Shown piece by piece: positions 12,501-25,160 of a DNA stretch of 64,000 nucleotides; position 1 is the first letter of the stretch; every line of letters starts with the position of its first letter. The notes below the pieces were generated by a model. That model was not told where the DNA came from, made no database searches, and was given only the letters and a program-made list of their open reading frames with translations. The stretch is from Rhyacichthys aspro (taxonomy: Eukaryota > Chordata > Actinopteri > Gobiiformes > Rhyacichthyidae). The DNA lies in assembly GCA_036850595.1 (NCBI GenBank), contig CM072152.1:16691207-16755206 (forward strand), given 5' to 3'. The translations under genes were made by a program, and so were the position numbers.

Positions 12501-15500
12501 ATGCAGCAGCCGATGAGCAGAGGATGAGGCCTGCTGTAATTATGTGCTTCGCCACAGACTGACTGCAGCTTGTCATTTTAACTGGGTGGTGAAAGCTGCA
12601 AAATAAAGATATTAGACCAATGTCTCTGGTCAGGGAGTTTCCCCTTCGTCTTCTTTAAACCAGTAAACCATCAGAGGCAGAACAAGTGCTGCTCAGCATG
12701 CAGTGCAGCGGTGACTCATCTTTTCCTTTCTGATTTATTCACCTCATGGCTAAACTGACAAATGTCTCCATGGACTGGGGTCAAAAAAATGATCCCAGAT
12801 TGATTTAACAACAATGAAACCTTGTGTTTGAATAGATTATAATTATGGAGATACTTTGTGATGCATTGATGGTGTAAATTAGATCAAGTGTAAGGCCCTT
12901 TTGACAAAATAGGTTTATCTTTAAGGATGAACATGCTGGTATGTTTTTAGTGTGTAGCAACCAGTGTCACACACATTAAGTTCAACATCCTCACAACATT
13001 TGATAGGCACAACATTGCAGCTAAAATAGTATGCATGATGTGTATAGTAATTCATCAAACTGTGTTTCTCACTGCAGTTATCAACAGAGAGCTTGAGCGC
13101 TTGTGAGATATTTATACAGCGATAAGTGCCAAGGTGGATTATGGCACAAGTCCAATACCACTCATAAGGTAGCTTCTATATTCCTCTGTTCTACTCACTA
13201 TTTAAGTCCTACCAAAGGAAGGTGATTACTAAACAGGAAAGTAGGCAATGGTTTTCCATGCAATGCTCCCTGCTTCTTACTGAAAAAAATAATTGAGACC
13301 TCAGCTGTGAAAAGCTCTGGAGAGTGGCCCAGATGTTAGATTGACTTTCATCAAAGTCAATATCAAGTGATTATAAACCCAACCTCTACCAACGCCCACC
13401 ATCTTACAAACTTAATTATGTGGTGCCATAAGGACCTGGGCGTTCAGATCAAATCTGATTGAGGGCAAGATATAACAAAGGAGGTAAAGATGAAGGAGAC
13501 AGTGTTTCAAGGAGGGATTGCTTTAACTGCATGCACACATGCAAGAAAGGAAAGCAGAGAAATAAAAAACCTCTGGCATCATGTCCCAAGAATGTCAGCA
13601 ATGAGCTTACAGACCACATCCCAACACATAAGAGTCAGAGTCAGAATCACATCCAGACCTATACTAGCAGCACAGGAAGAAAAAGAGTGATTTCGGGGCA
13701 ACGCCGGAGCAGGAGGCCCTCTTTGACACGCCAGTAAGTATTCTAGGTGCACATCACATGATGTTATTCCACAAACGGATCTGAGATTGTTCCTTCCTGC
13801 CAAAAGTTTTAGCAAAATACATACATCAAGAATTTACAGTATCTGTAATAAAAAAGAAGGGAGGAGAAGCAAGATTCTGGGAACATGTGGTGTGAGCAAC
13901 AGAGAGAAAACATAAGGCAACGTGTTTTATGGCATACCTCAGGCTGGGTCACTACGAGTACAGGAGGAGGCATAAAACAAATCTGGTCTGGAATGACCTG
14001 GCTTTCTGCACAGCAATGGAAACACATGGGTTTGTAATTCACACACAGAAGCCTATCTGATCCCACAACAAAGGCTGAAGAGGGTGATGGGGCAGACCTC
14101 ACTGACAGTAAAGAGGGAAGACCTAATCTGGGGTTGGTCTCAAGAGGAGATGGTTTGTTTTTGTGTTTGAAGTTCAGAAAATTTTGAGGCAAGCTGAAAT
14201 TGAAAAAAGAACAGAGGCACAGTGGACCACAAGGAAAATGGGTCTGTAACACAGCTAAATATTGACAGTGCGGACTAGTCCTGTCCTGTCTTACACTTCT
14301 GTCTTATCCCCCTCCCACAGGCTCCACAAGTCTATCTCCTGCTTTTTCCCTCAATCAGAGGGAGCATGTTACAGCCACAGTAATAGCACATGACAAGGTG
14401 ACCTGTGCCCCACACAGGATGGGCTAAAACTAAGGGGGTGGGGGGTCCCATGTCCCGTGTCCAACCCTATGGTCTGTGCAGCACTCCCCCCTGCCCAGGC
14501 CCCACTGCTGGCCTGCGAGGGGAGAGAGAGGCACTGACGGCAGCCTGCCCCCTTATGCTGGGCCCCTTGCTGGACTCTGGAGAGGGGAAAGAGACGAGGC
14601 AGGGAGAGGCCGCTCAAACACACACCAAAAAGTCCTGTTTACATCGAAGCCCAATCTGACAGAGAATGTACATTCTCAAGCACACACTGAGTCATGTGTG
14701 CTGAGAGCCACATGGACTGGCCTGGACCAACTACAGACATGTGGCTGCAGTGGGTAAAAATGCACTTAGCTCACAAGTCTTATGTTATATAACTTTTGTA
14801 TAATACAGACTGTGGTTTCAGAAAAGTATGCTCAAAAATGTAATTCTGACTTTTATAAAACGCCATAATTGAATGACAAAGCAAATGTGTAACATTTATC
14901 ATCAGTCTCCACTGCTTTTAGTTTTCTGAGGAGAACGTGTTCTGCATGGTTTGCTCTCCATACACCCGTTACAAGTGATACCTGTGATGTGTTTAGTTAG
15001 GAAACTGTCACCACAGGAGGTAATGGAGGAGTCAAGACATTAGGGAAAACTTAACAGTTCATTAGTCTCAAAGGCACCAGGACATATGTGGCAAACAGCA
15101 AGAGTATGGACAGAACACAAGTAGGTCTTCACAGTTAAGTACAGCAGACTCTTTCTATAGGTTACATGTGAGAGGAAGCCACCAATTACTGTAGTCACGG
15201 AAGGGGGGGGGGTCTCAGTGTATAGAAGACCTACTGGACTGTACCATCACTACATAGCTCCATAAACAACCTGCTACTGTTACAGTCAATATAGACAATG
15301 ACCAAGCCCACTGCGTAGCACTTATTGCAGCTTTCTGACCATTATGATTATAATAATAACACATCCAGTCAAATATATAGACATTGACTTTGGTTCATTT
15401 TAAGTCTTTAAATATATCAGATTCATACTAAAAAAAAGATTGCGTTGTGTCTAAAATATTTCCACTTGCTCCTTTTCTTCCTTTGGAGTCTTCTATTGTT

Positions 15501-15951
15501 TTTAAAAACACAGATTCAGGCCTACAAAAAAATTTCACTGACTCGAATGACCAAGTAAAAAACACATGGGTTTAGTGACACATTTAAAATGTGAACCTTG
15601 ATATCAGTAGTTTGCCAACATAATCTTAAACATCTTAGATGACACAAAAAACAAACTTTTTATAAACACACACATGCAGAAAATCCTCACATTTAAAAGA
15701 ATTGAAAATCTAGACATAACATGTACTATTTTAGAGTAACGATCCTGGTATTGCTTCATTTCATTTATTACATTCTTATAAGCCTTATGTGTTAATTCAT
15801 ATATATTTCAATAGATTTAATACAATGTAATCATAATTTTCTTTTCAATGTTTATGTTTGTCAAAACAATCAGAATAAGCAATACGTGCATGATGACATA
15901 ATGACCATGTACTTCACCACACTGAATTGAAAATAAAGGCAAATGTCTCAC

Positions 15952-16025
15952 CTGAAGTTTTAACATGCTCTTGTACAACAGGCGAGACGTGAAAGCTTTC
16001 TTCGGTCTATCCCAAGTTGTTAATC
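15952..16025 (-). other. vdr: vdr non-coding 5' exon
   Basis: A 74-nt block bounded by an acceptor (TTAACAG) and a consensus donor (CAG|GTGAGA) on the minus strand. It splices naturally to the exon at 8713, which begins TG just before the vdr ATG. It holds a short upstream ORF (15964-15966 is its ATG) whose stop overlaps the main start after splicing. Exon status is inferred from splice signals and position only. Confidence 0.65.
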
Positions 16026-16295
16026 CTGTTAATACAAAAGCAAAATGGCATGTCGCAAGTCACTGAGTGGGCCTTTACCCTACTACTACCTGACCTCTTT
16101 GCTGTTTATGTAACGCTGTAACTATTTTCAACAACACTCCACAAACTCCAAGGAAATTAACTATAGCACACAGACAGATATGTAGACGTTGCTTAGATTA
16201 AAAATAGACTTTAAATGTGCTTGTGTGGTCCTGGTTTGAGGAAGCTACAATAACTCGCAACTTTTGCATTCCTCCTGTGCTTGCGAGTTTCATAC

Positions 16296-16520
16296 CTTAG
16301 CTCAACTTTTCCCCCATCGAGACCGAGTTGCTTTTAATCCTCTTTAGTCGTCGTTGCCGTCGTCTTCGTGCCAATGGAAAGTGTGTCCTGTCTCGGTCGA
16401 CTCGGTGTAGCTTAAACGGCAGAGTACTACTTAAGTAAACTCGGAAAAGCGAGGAGTCTTAAAGGAAAATGTCAAACTAATACGCCCTTCCAGACAGTGG
16501 CTCACTCACACGGCGCTAGT
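16296..16520 (-). other. vdr: vdr first (untranslated) exon, 5' end approximate
   Basis: On the minus strand the sequence ends with a good donor, CTAAG|GTATGA, at 16296. Upstream is CpG-containing, unmethylated-looking DNA typical of a first exon. A six-codon upstream ORF (16297-16317, beginning ATGGGGG) closes one base before the splice site. The transcription start cannot be placed exactly; 16450-16600 is my estimate. Confidence 0.5.
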
Positions 16521-16970
16521 AAAAGCTAATGTTAGCCGTGGCTAGCGCGCTGATTTAACCCTAGAACGAAGTTTAGGTTGCTTAGTAACCGCTTTGTTAC
16601 CCCGGGTTGCAAACGAACAATTGGAAAGGGGTTAACGATAAAATTAATAATAATAACGACCAAACTCTGTTATCGAAAATGCTAAAAATTACAGCTACGG
16701 TACGAGAAATGTCCCTCCTTCTACACGACCCAAATAGATGGCCATTACTTTTTGTTATGCCCCGCCCCCTTCTCGGGAGCTCTACGGGAGGAAAAAAGAG
16801 GGATTTCCCCCCAGCCCCTCTGGTAACCAATCACAGGTGGGCTCGCGGCTGTCTGCAGGGCTGTGGTTGGTGCGTGCACTGCCCAGCCCCACTGCATTTG
16901 GCCGAGTGCGGTGCTCATAACAGGAAGCCCCGCCCACTAAAACAGGGGTGTGTCGTGACGTCAGAGGTAA
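16521..16970 (-). promoter_or_regulatory. vdr: vdr promoter region (CpG-rich)
   Basis: GC- and CpG-richer than its surroundings. Visible elements are GC boxes (GCCCCGCCCC at 16759-16768 and CCCCGCCCAC near 16928), a CCAAT box (16827-16831) and a palindromic cAMP-response element TGACGTCA (16956-16963). No TATA box stands out, as expected for a CpG-type promoter. Assignment to vdr rests on the adjacent minus-strand first exon; no plus-strand gene was found next to it. Confidence 0.55.
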
Positions 16971-19900
16971 CCAAGAGGTAAACAACTTTGACCGCGTGAG
17001 CTTTAAAGCAACACCGTGTGGCTTTTCTTAATGTGAATGAGTGGGGAGTCAATGCTGGCGCAGCTGTATTAAAACGACTTACAATGTGATTTGTATATCT
17101 GCTTTGAAACAGGAGCCTTTCTTTGACAACGCTCCTTTGTTTTTGGGGCTTGATTCCGTGTTTCCATCTTAAATAAAATGACAAACACGCCTGGCAGCAT
17201 GGCCATGAGCTGAGTTTTAGCAAAAATCTTACCAGAAAGGTGGGCATGGTCACAAATGTATGCGCATTTTATTTATGATTTAAGCGCAAAAGGGGTAACA
17301 GGCAGCATAAGGATAAAAGAGGACAACATATCTGTCAAGGAATAAAGCAATAAAAAAATGCAATCTTGCAGCCTGGTAAAAATGGGCAGAACAGACAGGA
17401 AAAAAGGAAAAAAAGGCGATGCCAAATGCTTCCTCCAATGCTGTCAACATACTCCACACACATCTGAACACCTATATCCAACACTGTTTACTTGTTACAT
17501 TTTAGGACCTTTCGCTTAATCGTCAGGCTTTATTTGTACAAATACCGCGCACTCTTCCCTTTATATAGTTCCAATAAAATCAGTCATCCAAAGTCGACGT
17601 TTATTAATAATAGATAATGTGCTAATAAATTCATACTTAAAGGTCCGGACCTCATGGCTTTAATGGACAACGGACCATGACGTGTAGCATAACATAATTT
17701 GTGTTGTAGTGAACTATTGGGCTTTGTGGAGGACGCCTCGTGATATTGACACATTTTCAGATGCGTGTGCAGTGAAGCGTGTGCATTGAGGGGTGTGTCA
17801 ACTCTGCAGTACGGCGGTAGGCTGGGATGCAATGCCGCTGCGTGGTGATGTTGCTATACATTTGCAATGCATGAGAAACGTACGAGTAGGCAGGCTATAA
17901 ATAGACGATTGAACCACACCACTGCACGAGTAGGCTATTATGACAGTGGTAACAACAGCCCTGTGTGTTATCCTCCGTGAAAATTAGTCGTTTTCAGCTC
18001 CAGATGAGGCTGTACTGTGAGACATGGAAATGGTTATGTATGGTGCTGGGCCAGCGGAGGGGGCCCGGGTGAAGGTCAGGGGTGTGTCTATAATGTAAAC
18101 ACAGCATAGGCGGCAGATACGAAGGGGAGAGGGAAGGAGAGAGGGGCCCCATCCGGTCCCTTTTTCAGGAAAAAAACCCCATTTTTTTACTGTTGCTTTA
18201 GCCGTAAACGGGCTAAAATGAGCTAAAAGAACGAAGACTGTAAAGAAAACAGAAATCAGGGCCGAAGCTCTTTTAATCGATATTATCTTATAACACACAT
18301 TTTTGGAATGAGTATGAAATTACTGTTAACATTGCATTTTTTATTGCTACCACTGCCCTACGTAACTGTGTATATTTTTTATACATTATGAAACAATGTT
18401 AACTTAAGTAGGTATTCAGAGCTAAATGTTAAATGTGTAATGTACAGTAAAGTCACTTAGAAATACCCTTTGCTTTGATTTGACTCTTCTTTACTAAAAT
18501 ATGTCCACTGTGACACCATGTCACGTTAAACATAGCACGCCGCTTAACACTTATAGCTATACTGTAAAACCCATATCCACAAATTTACTGACAGTGAGTG
18601 GCACACCTGTTTGTTGAAATTTGTGGGAATATAAAAACATATCCTTGCGTTGCAGGACCTCAGACATGTGCCAAAAGCCTATTAAGTGTTGATTCATGTG
18701 GGCTAACTAGTAGTAAAGTGTGTGGGTGTTAGGTTTATGCTCATGGAGAGTTGATCCTTGTCCTGTGGCTTGGGCGCTCTCCAAGTCTGGCACCATTGCT
18801 GGATCAAGCTGTCCTGCTAACAGGGATTTATTTGGCTCCACGACACCCATGTATTCTGGTCCAGCCATTTTGTGTCCTCAGATGATCTGGGTTTCACTGT
18901 GAGCTGGCTTGATGTTTGGAAACCAGGGAAGTGGAAATCATAAATCAGAAACACTCGACCCACTAAAACTACAAGAATGCGTATTTGTGGCTCTGGTGCA
19001 CAGGCATAAATGACTTGCATTGTAGGATGTGACCGGGGGCTAATTTACAGACAAAAGAATAATAAAGATCTGTTTTATAGCTCAAGTTGTGCTAATCTGC
19101 AAGAAAAAGCACACTATTTTCACTATTCCAAGCTGGCAGATGTCTGAGTGGATACTGTTGTGATATTTGCCCGACTGAGGTTGCCAAGTTTTAGTGCAAT
19201 TCAACCTGCATTCCAGCAACTCCGAAGAAACCCAGGATATCCTGCCAGAGAGACCACCACCCTCCTCCACTTTTGTCTGTCAACATGAGATGCCACACTT
19301 CACATTGCACAAAGATACACTTCCCAGGGGTGATCTGTCACCCATTTCATTTCCGCTGTCAGTGTCACTAACGTATTATACAAAAACTTGCTATGTCATT
19401 GATAATCCTCTACCAAGTGTCACAGCCAAGACTTAGAAATTAGTGAGGTTGCGAATATTTGCTCTTGAACTATTGTATAACACATCATTTTTAAAACATT
19501 CAATGCACAGATTCAATTTAGTGCCACAACAGACACCCACAGCTTTATAATAACTACAAGTTCACAGAGAACAGTCACTGTGATGTGCTTTTGCAGACAA
19601 CCATAAATGTAATGTTTGTGTACATCAAACAGACACTTTTGCTTCATACTTGCTGAATACGTTTATTTATTTATTCATTTTTACCAATGTGTTCTTGCTT
19701 AGGCCATGAATATGAGGTATGGATATAGGCATGTGCTTCTGAGTTGTTGTGTTGACAAAAGGCTAAATAAATCTTGTTATAAAACCAATCCATGCCAAAC
19801 CAACTGTACTCTAACTGTAATGCTTCGATATTTTTGCTGTCACTATCTGAACATATACTAAGGATAAAGAAGACATTAAGAGAAAGAATTTGTATCAATA

Positions 19901-21884
19901 GCCATTAGATATAGAACACTTCCAACATCATTAGCGCTATGGAGCTAAGAGTCCTCATCACATGTGCTGCATTGATGGTCTCCAAAGCAGCTGCATATCT
20001 GTGCTGTCCAAGCTGCTCCATTTTGGACTGTAAAACTGTAGAGCAGGTGATGTAACTAACATAACTTCTCACAGGCAATAAACCACCATCTCTCTGGGAC
20101 ATTTACCACCGGAGATAGCTGAAAGAGGCCCCTCAAATCACGAGGACCACACTTAAAAACACACAAAGATCCTTTGTTTCATTTAACTTCACTTGAATTT
20201 ATTTGTTGCAGGAATTTAGTGTTAAGAATTTTATGTAAAATTGAACTTCTGGGCTACTTAAAATAGGATGTGTTTTAAGATTGGTTCATGGAGTACAGGA
20301 CAAGAACACCTTCACAGACAACTTTTGCACATGAATGAATACATTTTTGTGAATAAAATCATGTCTTTGTTTAGTACAAGCTAGGCCTATGTAAGTGTTA
20401 GTTGCTCTTTTTATTATTATTTGTCTTGAAGTTCAATCCTTTGCATTGTTGGAATTCCTGTGTTTTCTTCAAATATTTAATGAAAGGATCAAAGGTAAAT
20501 TTTTCTTTTTATGATTGCTGAAGATGAATGAGAAGGGTGGGAACAGCTCCTGAACTCCACAGCTCACTTCATTGAGGAACATGACTGAGAGGAAACAAGA
20601 GTTAAAGTTGTAATGTGAGGCAGATTTCAGATGTGGCTCAATCACTGTGATTCAGTAAATGTAAGTCATTCATCAGAGAACCATAAAACTCTCTGTTTTC
20701 CTTTAACAGTACCAATAAAAACGTGATGGGGATAAAACTGAGTGTTGAAATCCCTCTGGTTCCCTCTACTGGAGAAAAACATACAATGTCACATGTGCAG
20801 GCATTATTTTATTAGCTCATACCTTGTGACCTTTTTATAAACCAGGGTGCTGTCTTTAAAAATGATGCCAGTTATCAAATACAACCACAAATAGGCTATT
20901 ATATTATTCTCTCCAACACAGGGGACTCCATATTAATCTGTAACAATAAATAACATGTTAATCACAACTAAAATTGTAATGTAATTAAATTATTAGCTCT
21001 ACTTATGCTTGGCCTAGGCCTCACATGTGGTTCATGGGACAGAATTAGAGCCCATAACAGCAGGCATTTGATCTGGGTGGAGATGTGCACATACTACTAG
21101 TTAATAATTAGGTGCCTGAAAGTATAGGGCCCCTAATAATAGCACATGGGCTGGCTGAGGGTAATGCACAAACCAACCTCATTTTCACCATTGTAAACCT
21201 TTTAAACTCTGACAACAGCAGCTTTGTTCAGTCCAGGTCGTGAATATATCTAATGCACAATGTAGTCTATTTTATGTACATGTTATGTACATGGTTCATT
21301 AGTCTATTATAAAAAAGGATCGTTAGTCTATTATGTAAACGGATCTGTAAAATAAAGAGACTGGGTATATTTTTAGTGTATAATTTTTTTATTAGTACGG
21401 TATATAATTTTTTTTCATCTTCTAAAAAGATGTTTTATTTTGAAAATACAGCTTTTGTATTGAAAAGCCAAATCGGCTAATTGTAGTTAACCTAGCTTTG
21501 CAGCAGCGCATTCGTGAACGCATCTAAACAATATAATGTTTTCTTACCCTGTAAGGTACTTGCATCCGGAAATTATATGCATTATTGTAAATAAATTACT
21601 TCATAAGGTACCTAATGAAGGATTTTAGATGTGCATCACTGCTCAAAAGTATCTGTAATGGTTTGACAGTCTGAGACTGCTGTACAAGGTTAGCCTTAAG
21701 CTAGGTTAGCCAAGTGTGACGGGGAGTTTGTTTGAATTCGTAGCATGCTTTTAGCCAGACGATCCAACCACACGTACGATCAAATGGTTGTGTGGCAAAT
21801 ATGAAAATGAAATGTGTGAGTTTATAATGTCCTCTTTGAAAGACTGGCGTTTTAAACTGCATTGAGGACCATATGTGCACGCAT
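16971..21884. other. Intergenic spacer between vdr and tns2
   Basis: About 4.9 kb without a supportable gene. Open frames are at most about 105 codons, lack splice-compatible neighbours and show no known domain. The minus-strand frame at 17984-18298 lies in a locally GC-rich patch (18040-18170) but has no recognisable product. No tandem repeats of note. Confidence 0.6.
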
Positions 21885-21956
21885 GGTCCCATGGTGTAAT
21901 GGTTAGCACTCTGGACTTTGAATCCAGCGATCCGAGTTCAAATCTCGGTGGGACCT
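21885..21956 (+). tRNA. tRNA-Gln (UUG)
   Basis: A complete 72-nt cloverleaf. The acceptor stem GGTCCCA pairs with TGGGACC and the discriminator is T. The A box reads TGGTGTAATGGTTAGC. The anticodon stem CTGGA/TCCAG closes a seven-base loop CTTTGAA, putting anticodon TTG at 21918-21920. The B box GAGTTCAAATCTC forms the T arm. CCA is not encoded, as is normal in eukaryotes, and there is no intron. It decodes CAA codons. Confidence 0.95.
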
Positions 21957-21961
21957 CGTCC

Positions 21962-21966
21962 TTTTT
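21962..21966 (+). terminator. RNA polymerase III terminator of the tRNA gene
   Basis: A run of five T residues six bases downstream of the mature tRNA 3' end, the standard Pol III stop signal. Confidence 0.8.
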
Positions 21967-22929
21967 AAAACGAAATACTCGTGTGACTTTCATGTCTAAT
22001 AGAGCCGTGTCATCAAGCAAAACACAGATGATAAAAAATAACCTCAATAAATGAGGAGACATGGATTATCCGGTTTATATGTTTTATTTTTTGTCAGATA
22101 TGACATACACCAATCTTATCAGCAATCTCAGATCTCTTAAAGTGTAAAATATATTATGTCTTTTACATAAAAATACATTATGAAAAATAAGCATTGTTCT
22201 GGGGTCATGTAAATACTGCCTCAGTTAATAGAAAACATAAAAAGAATGATACTGAAAAATGCAACCTTACTAACTGTTTGGCCTAAAACTTTATATGGCC
22301 TTAAATCCCATCACAAAATTTGGATTATCTAGGATCTTTGCAGGCATCACTTCGGAAGTACAAGGCATCTTTTTCTTTCCTGCTTTTCGATAATGTAAAC
22401 AGCTTAGATTAAGTGTGTACTTTAATGGGTTCACTATATATAAACACTTAAAACAAATAGCTCAGCTCTAACTGCTTTCACTCTGTCACTTTCTGGACTC
22501 TTTTTAAATTATATTATTTCCCAAACATCAAAACATCACATTTGCCATCTATAAAACTTTCTACACTTTCTATATCATACTGTCTGTACCTTTACATAAT
22601 AACAGTAAACTAACTATGTGTGCTCTGTGTACTGGCTGGCGTTCAAGCAATTTTGTGCTTTGTGACGTAACATAGAGAATATAATTTTAATGTCCTACAA
22701 CAATTAGGATTTTTTTTAAATGCACAGTTGTCCAGTTGCTGCCTAATCAGCTAAATTAATAATAAATAGCACAGTCAATAATAAACAGTGGAATTTGTAA
22801 TATTTTTTAATTTCCTTGATGTACCCCTTTTCTGACACCGCTGTAGCCCTTTTAGTGTGCAGAGACTCCCCCTTTACAATGATTACAAATAGTACCACTA
22901 CATTAAAGCAAACAAAATGTTACAATCTC
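21967..22929. other. Spacer between tRNA-Gln and the 3' end of tns2
   Basis: AT-rich sequence with no supportable gene. It is downstream of the tns2 polyadenylation candidate and may include alternative longer 3' UTR. Confidence 0.5.
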
Positions 22930-22935
22930 TTTATT
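22930..22935 (-). promoter_or_regulatory. tns2: Polyadenylation signal of tns2
   Basis: AATAAA on the minus strand, about 55 nt after the tns2 stop codon, implying a very short 3' UTR unless a distal site is also used. Confidence 0.55.
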
Positions 22936-22988
22936 AAATAATGTGTTGTCCCAAATGTACGAAGTTCACAGATTTCACATTCTCATCT

Positions 22989-25160
22989 TTATCTTCGGAG
23001 TTGCGGCCCCAGCATGACTTTGTTGATAAAGTTGACAATGGCCACAGCTGGCTGCTCTGGGTCAATCTCTGCAAAGAGGTGGCACACGTTCTCGGTTGCA
23101 CTGCCCGTCCGCCTGGCCACGAAGCCAAACATTCTGAAAAGGACATTATTAGGGAATTAAACAATAATCAATCAGCTCAGAAGACCCAATGTCACATTTA
23201 GTTTCATCTGGCGTGAACATGAGAACATAGGAGACTGTAAAGCCATGCAAAGACGCACATATCCCACACTTTGTAATTCACACTGAGACAAACTTACTTG
23301 CTTGACTTGCTATCAGAATTAGTCCACCTGAAGCACGGGTAAACAGAGACAAAATGCAGAGTGACATGAACCACAAAGGCATAGCTTTGACAAGAGTAAA
23401 AAGCAGACAAAAAACTCAAACAGAACTTATATTTCTGAAATATAAGTCAATGAAGCCGGAACATATGCAGCAAGCACACATATCACTGACATTACTATCA
23501 CTAGTAATATGTGTGGGCAGAATTTAAAGTAGTTTTAGCAGTGCAGGACTTTTTCTATTTGACAAAAACCTACCTCTTGTCCTGGGGGTCGAGGCTGCTG
23601 AAGGTTACAGTGTTGATTGGATAGTGTCTTCTGAAAAATATCCTGCATAAACCGAACACATGGTCAGATTATGGGGGGTTTTTTTGTATCTGAGAGAAAA
23701 GGAGCCCAGTGCCTGTGATTTACCTTCTTTTGCTGTCTGTGAGAGTGATGCCCTGAGCCGACACTTTGAAGTGGACCACTGTTGCCACTGGACGCGGGTT
23801 CAGAGACAGAGTGCATTTGGTTGCCTTGGAGACTGCTTCGGGCCCAGTTAAAGATTCAGTTTCCACAGAGTTCAGGTAGAGCACGTTGCAAGCTTTACCA
23901 GAGTGGAAACATATTATAGCATTTAGAGACTGCAGGCTTCAGAAAGAGGAAGATGTTTTGTGAAACCCGAGCGGCCTCTACTGGACAAATCTAGGAACTA
24001 CAAGTGCGTTAGACCGGTATTAATGTAGTGAAACCTACCTGCTCCTTGTTTGAGGAGGTCTGCTGCTGTGCTTGTGTTGGTTGCACTTTGTAACTCCTGA
24101 AGTTCTCCAACCAGATCTGAGGCATCAATAGTTTTAATTACAAAACAATCTCTAAATCTTGTGCTCTACATTTTTCATTCAATTCATTCAATAATAGTCT
24201 GGCTGTAACTTTAAGAGGTATTAGCTCTACTTATTTGTGCTCTAAATCAAAAGTCCTCACTAAATAATGGTGCTTACTTTTTCTTTTTCTTTTCTTTTTT
24301 TTTTACAGTACCTTTTTCTGGGATACGAAGGGCATAGGGTAAAGAGATGGGAGTGATTGAATGCTGGAAGACCAGAGCTGATAAGCTTCCTAACATGAAA
24401 ACAGAGAGACATCTTGAATCATTACTGGTGCACAGGTAAGAGTAACATCTCATACATAACTAAATAAGGGAAACATATTGCAGTAGTTGTCACTGACCAA
24501 AGTAGGACTCATTCTGACAGCCTTTGATCTTCACTCCCCGAGGCCCAGTCTCGATGAGGAAGTGTCTCACCAGCTGTTCCAGCGGGTCCCCTGAGAAAAA
24601 CAAGGAGACAAGGTGAATTCAGGAGTGAGATTCATGTAGTGTGTTCAACTTCCTGCTTTATTAAGTGTCAATTCCAAAAGCAGAGAAGCATACATTTTAG
24701 CTTTTTATTTCTGAGAAGACATTTTGATGGTACCTTTGTTGCCTGTAATGTTAGCGTTTGGAGGAGGAGTGGCCACTTTGAGCGCCAAGCCATAGGCCCC
24801 CTGGAAGGAGTTACTGTCCCGGATGAGGAATGATCCTGGTTCCTTGTCCTTCAACACTGCTATAGCTAAAACAAAGAAGACATATTACATTTCGTGGTTT
24901 TGAATAAAGAGTACACATGGAGAGGTGGTGACTTATAGAACAGAAGGGATTGAGGAACTCAGCAGCTATAAACACATCTGTAGCATTTACATAATCAACT
25001 CTCAGCGGATGAGTGCTGAAGCAACTGAGAAAAGGCATGTGTTTTCGATTCATGTTAGCTTTTGATCTCTAAATATCAGGACAAGTCAAATATTGCTCAC
25101 CTTGGTCCCTGGAGATGCCTGGTTTGTACCAATACTTTGAGCTGTCTTGGACAAACTTCG
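22989..25160 (-). other. tns2: tns2: SH2 and PTB domain exons
   Basis: The SH2 domain starts near KYWYKP (about residue 1207) and carries FLIRDS, with the phosphotyrosine-binding Arg at about residue 1234. It ends with the tensin-typical ALVFQHSITPISLP block. The PTB domain (about 1345-1478) contains CNVLYLNSVE, the HYPINTVTF strand and ends FINKVMLG then a short basic tail. In tensins this PTB binds the integrin beta NPxY motif. The 30-nt exon at 23298-23327 sits inside the PTB coding region. Confidence 0.93.

Larger units (their letters stand above)
8714..15951 (-). other. vdr: vdr first large intron (5' UTR to first coding exon)
   Basis: About 7.2 kb of intron between the non-coding exon ending at 15952 and the first coding exon. 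It contains a Tc1 transposase fossil and a MITE (separate entries), otherwise AT-rich sequence with stop-laden frames. A locally GC-rich patch lies at about 14400-14620. Open frames of up to 147 codons (13809-14252, minus) show no recognisable domain and I do not call them genes. Confidence 0.7.

Noticed and set aside
13809..14252. 147-codon minus-strand open frame in vdr intron 1
   Set aside because: Cys/Ser/Phe-rich low-complexity text with no homologue, intronic and without splice sites in phase with vdr.
19905..20102. 65-codon minus-strand frame in the vdr-tns2 spacer, protein-like in look
   Set aside because: No family recognised, no neighbouring exons, and length is within chance for AT-rich DNA.
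22934..23164. 76-codon minus-strand frame at the tns2 3' end
   Set aside because: Wrong phase. The true reading gives MFGFVARR...FINKVMLG, the end of the tensin PTB domain.
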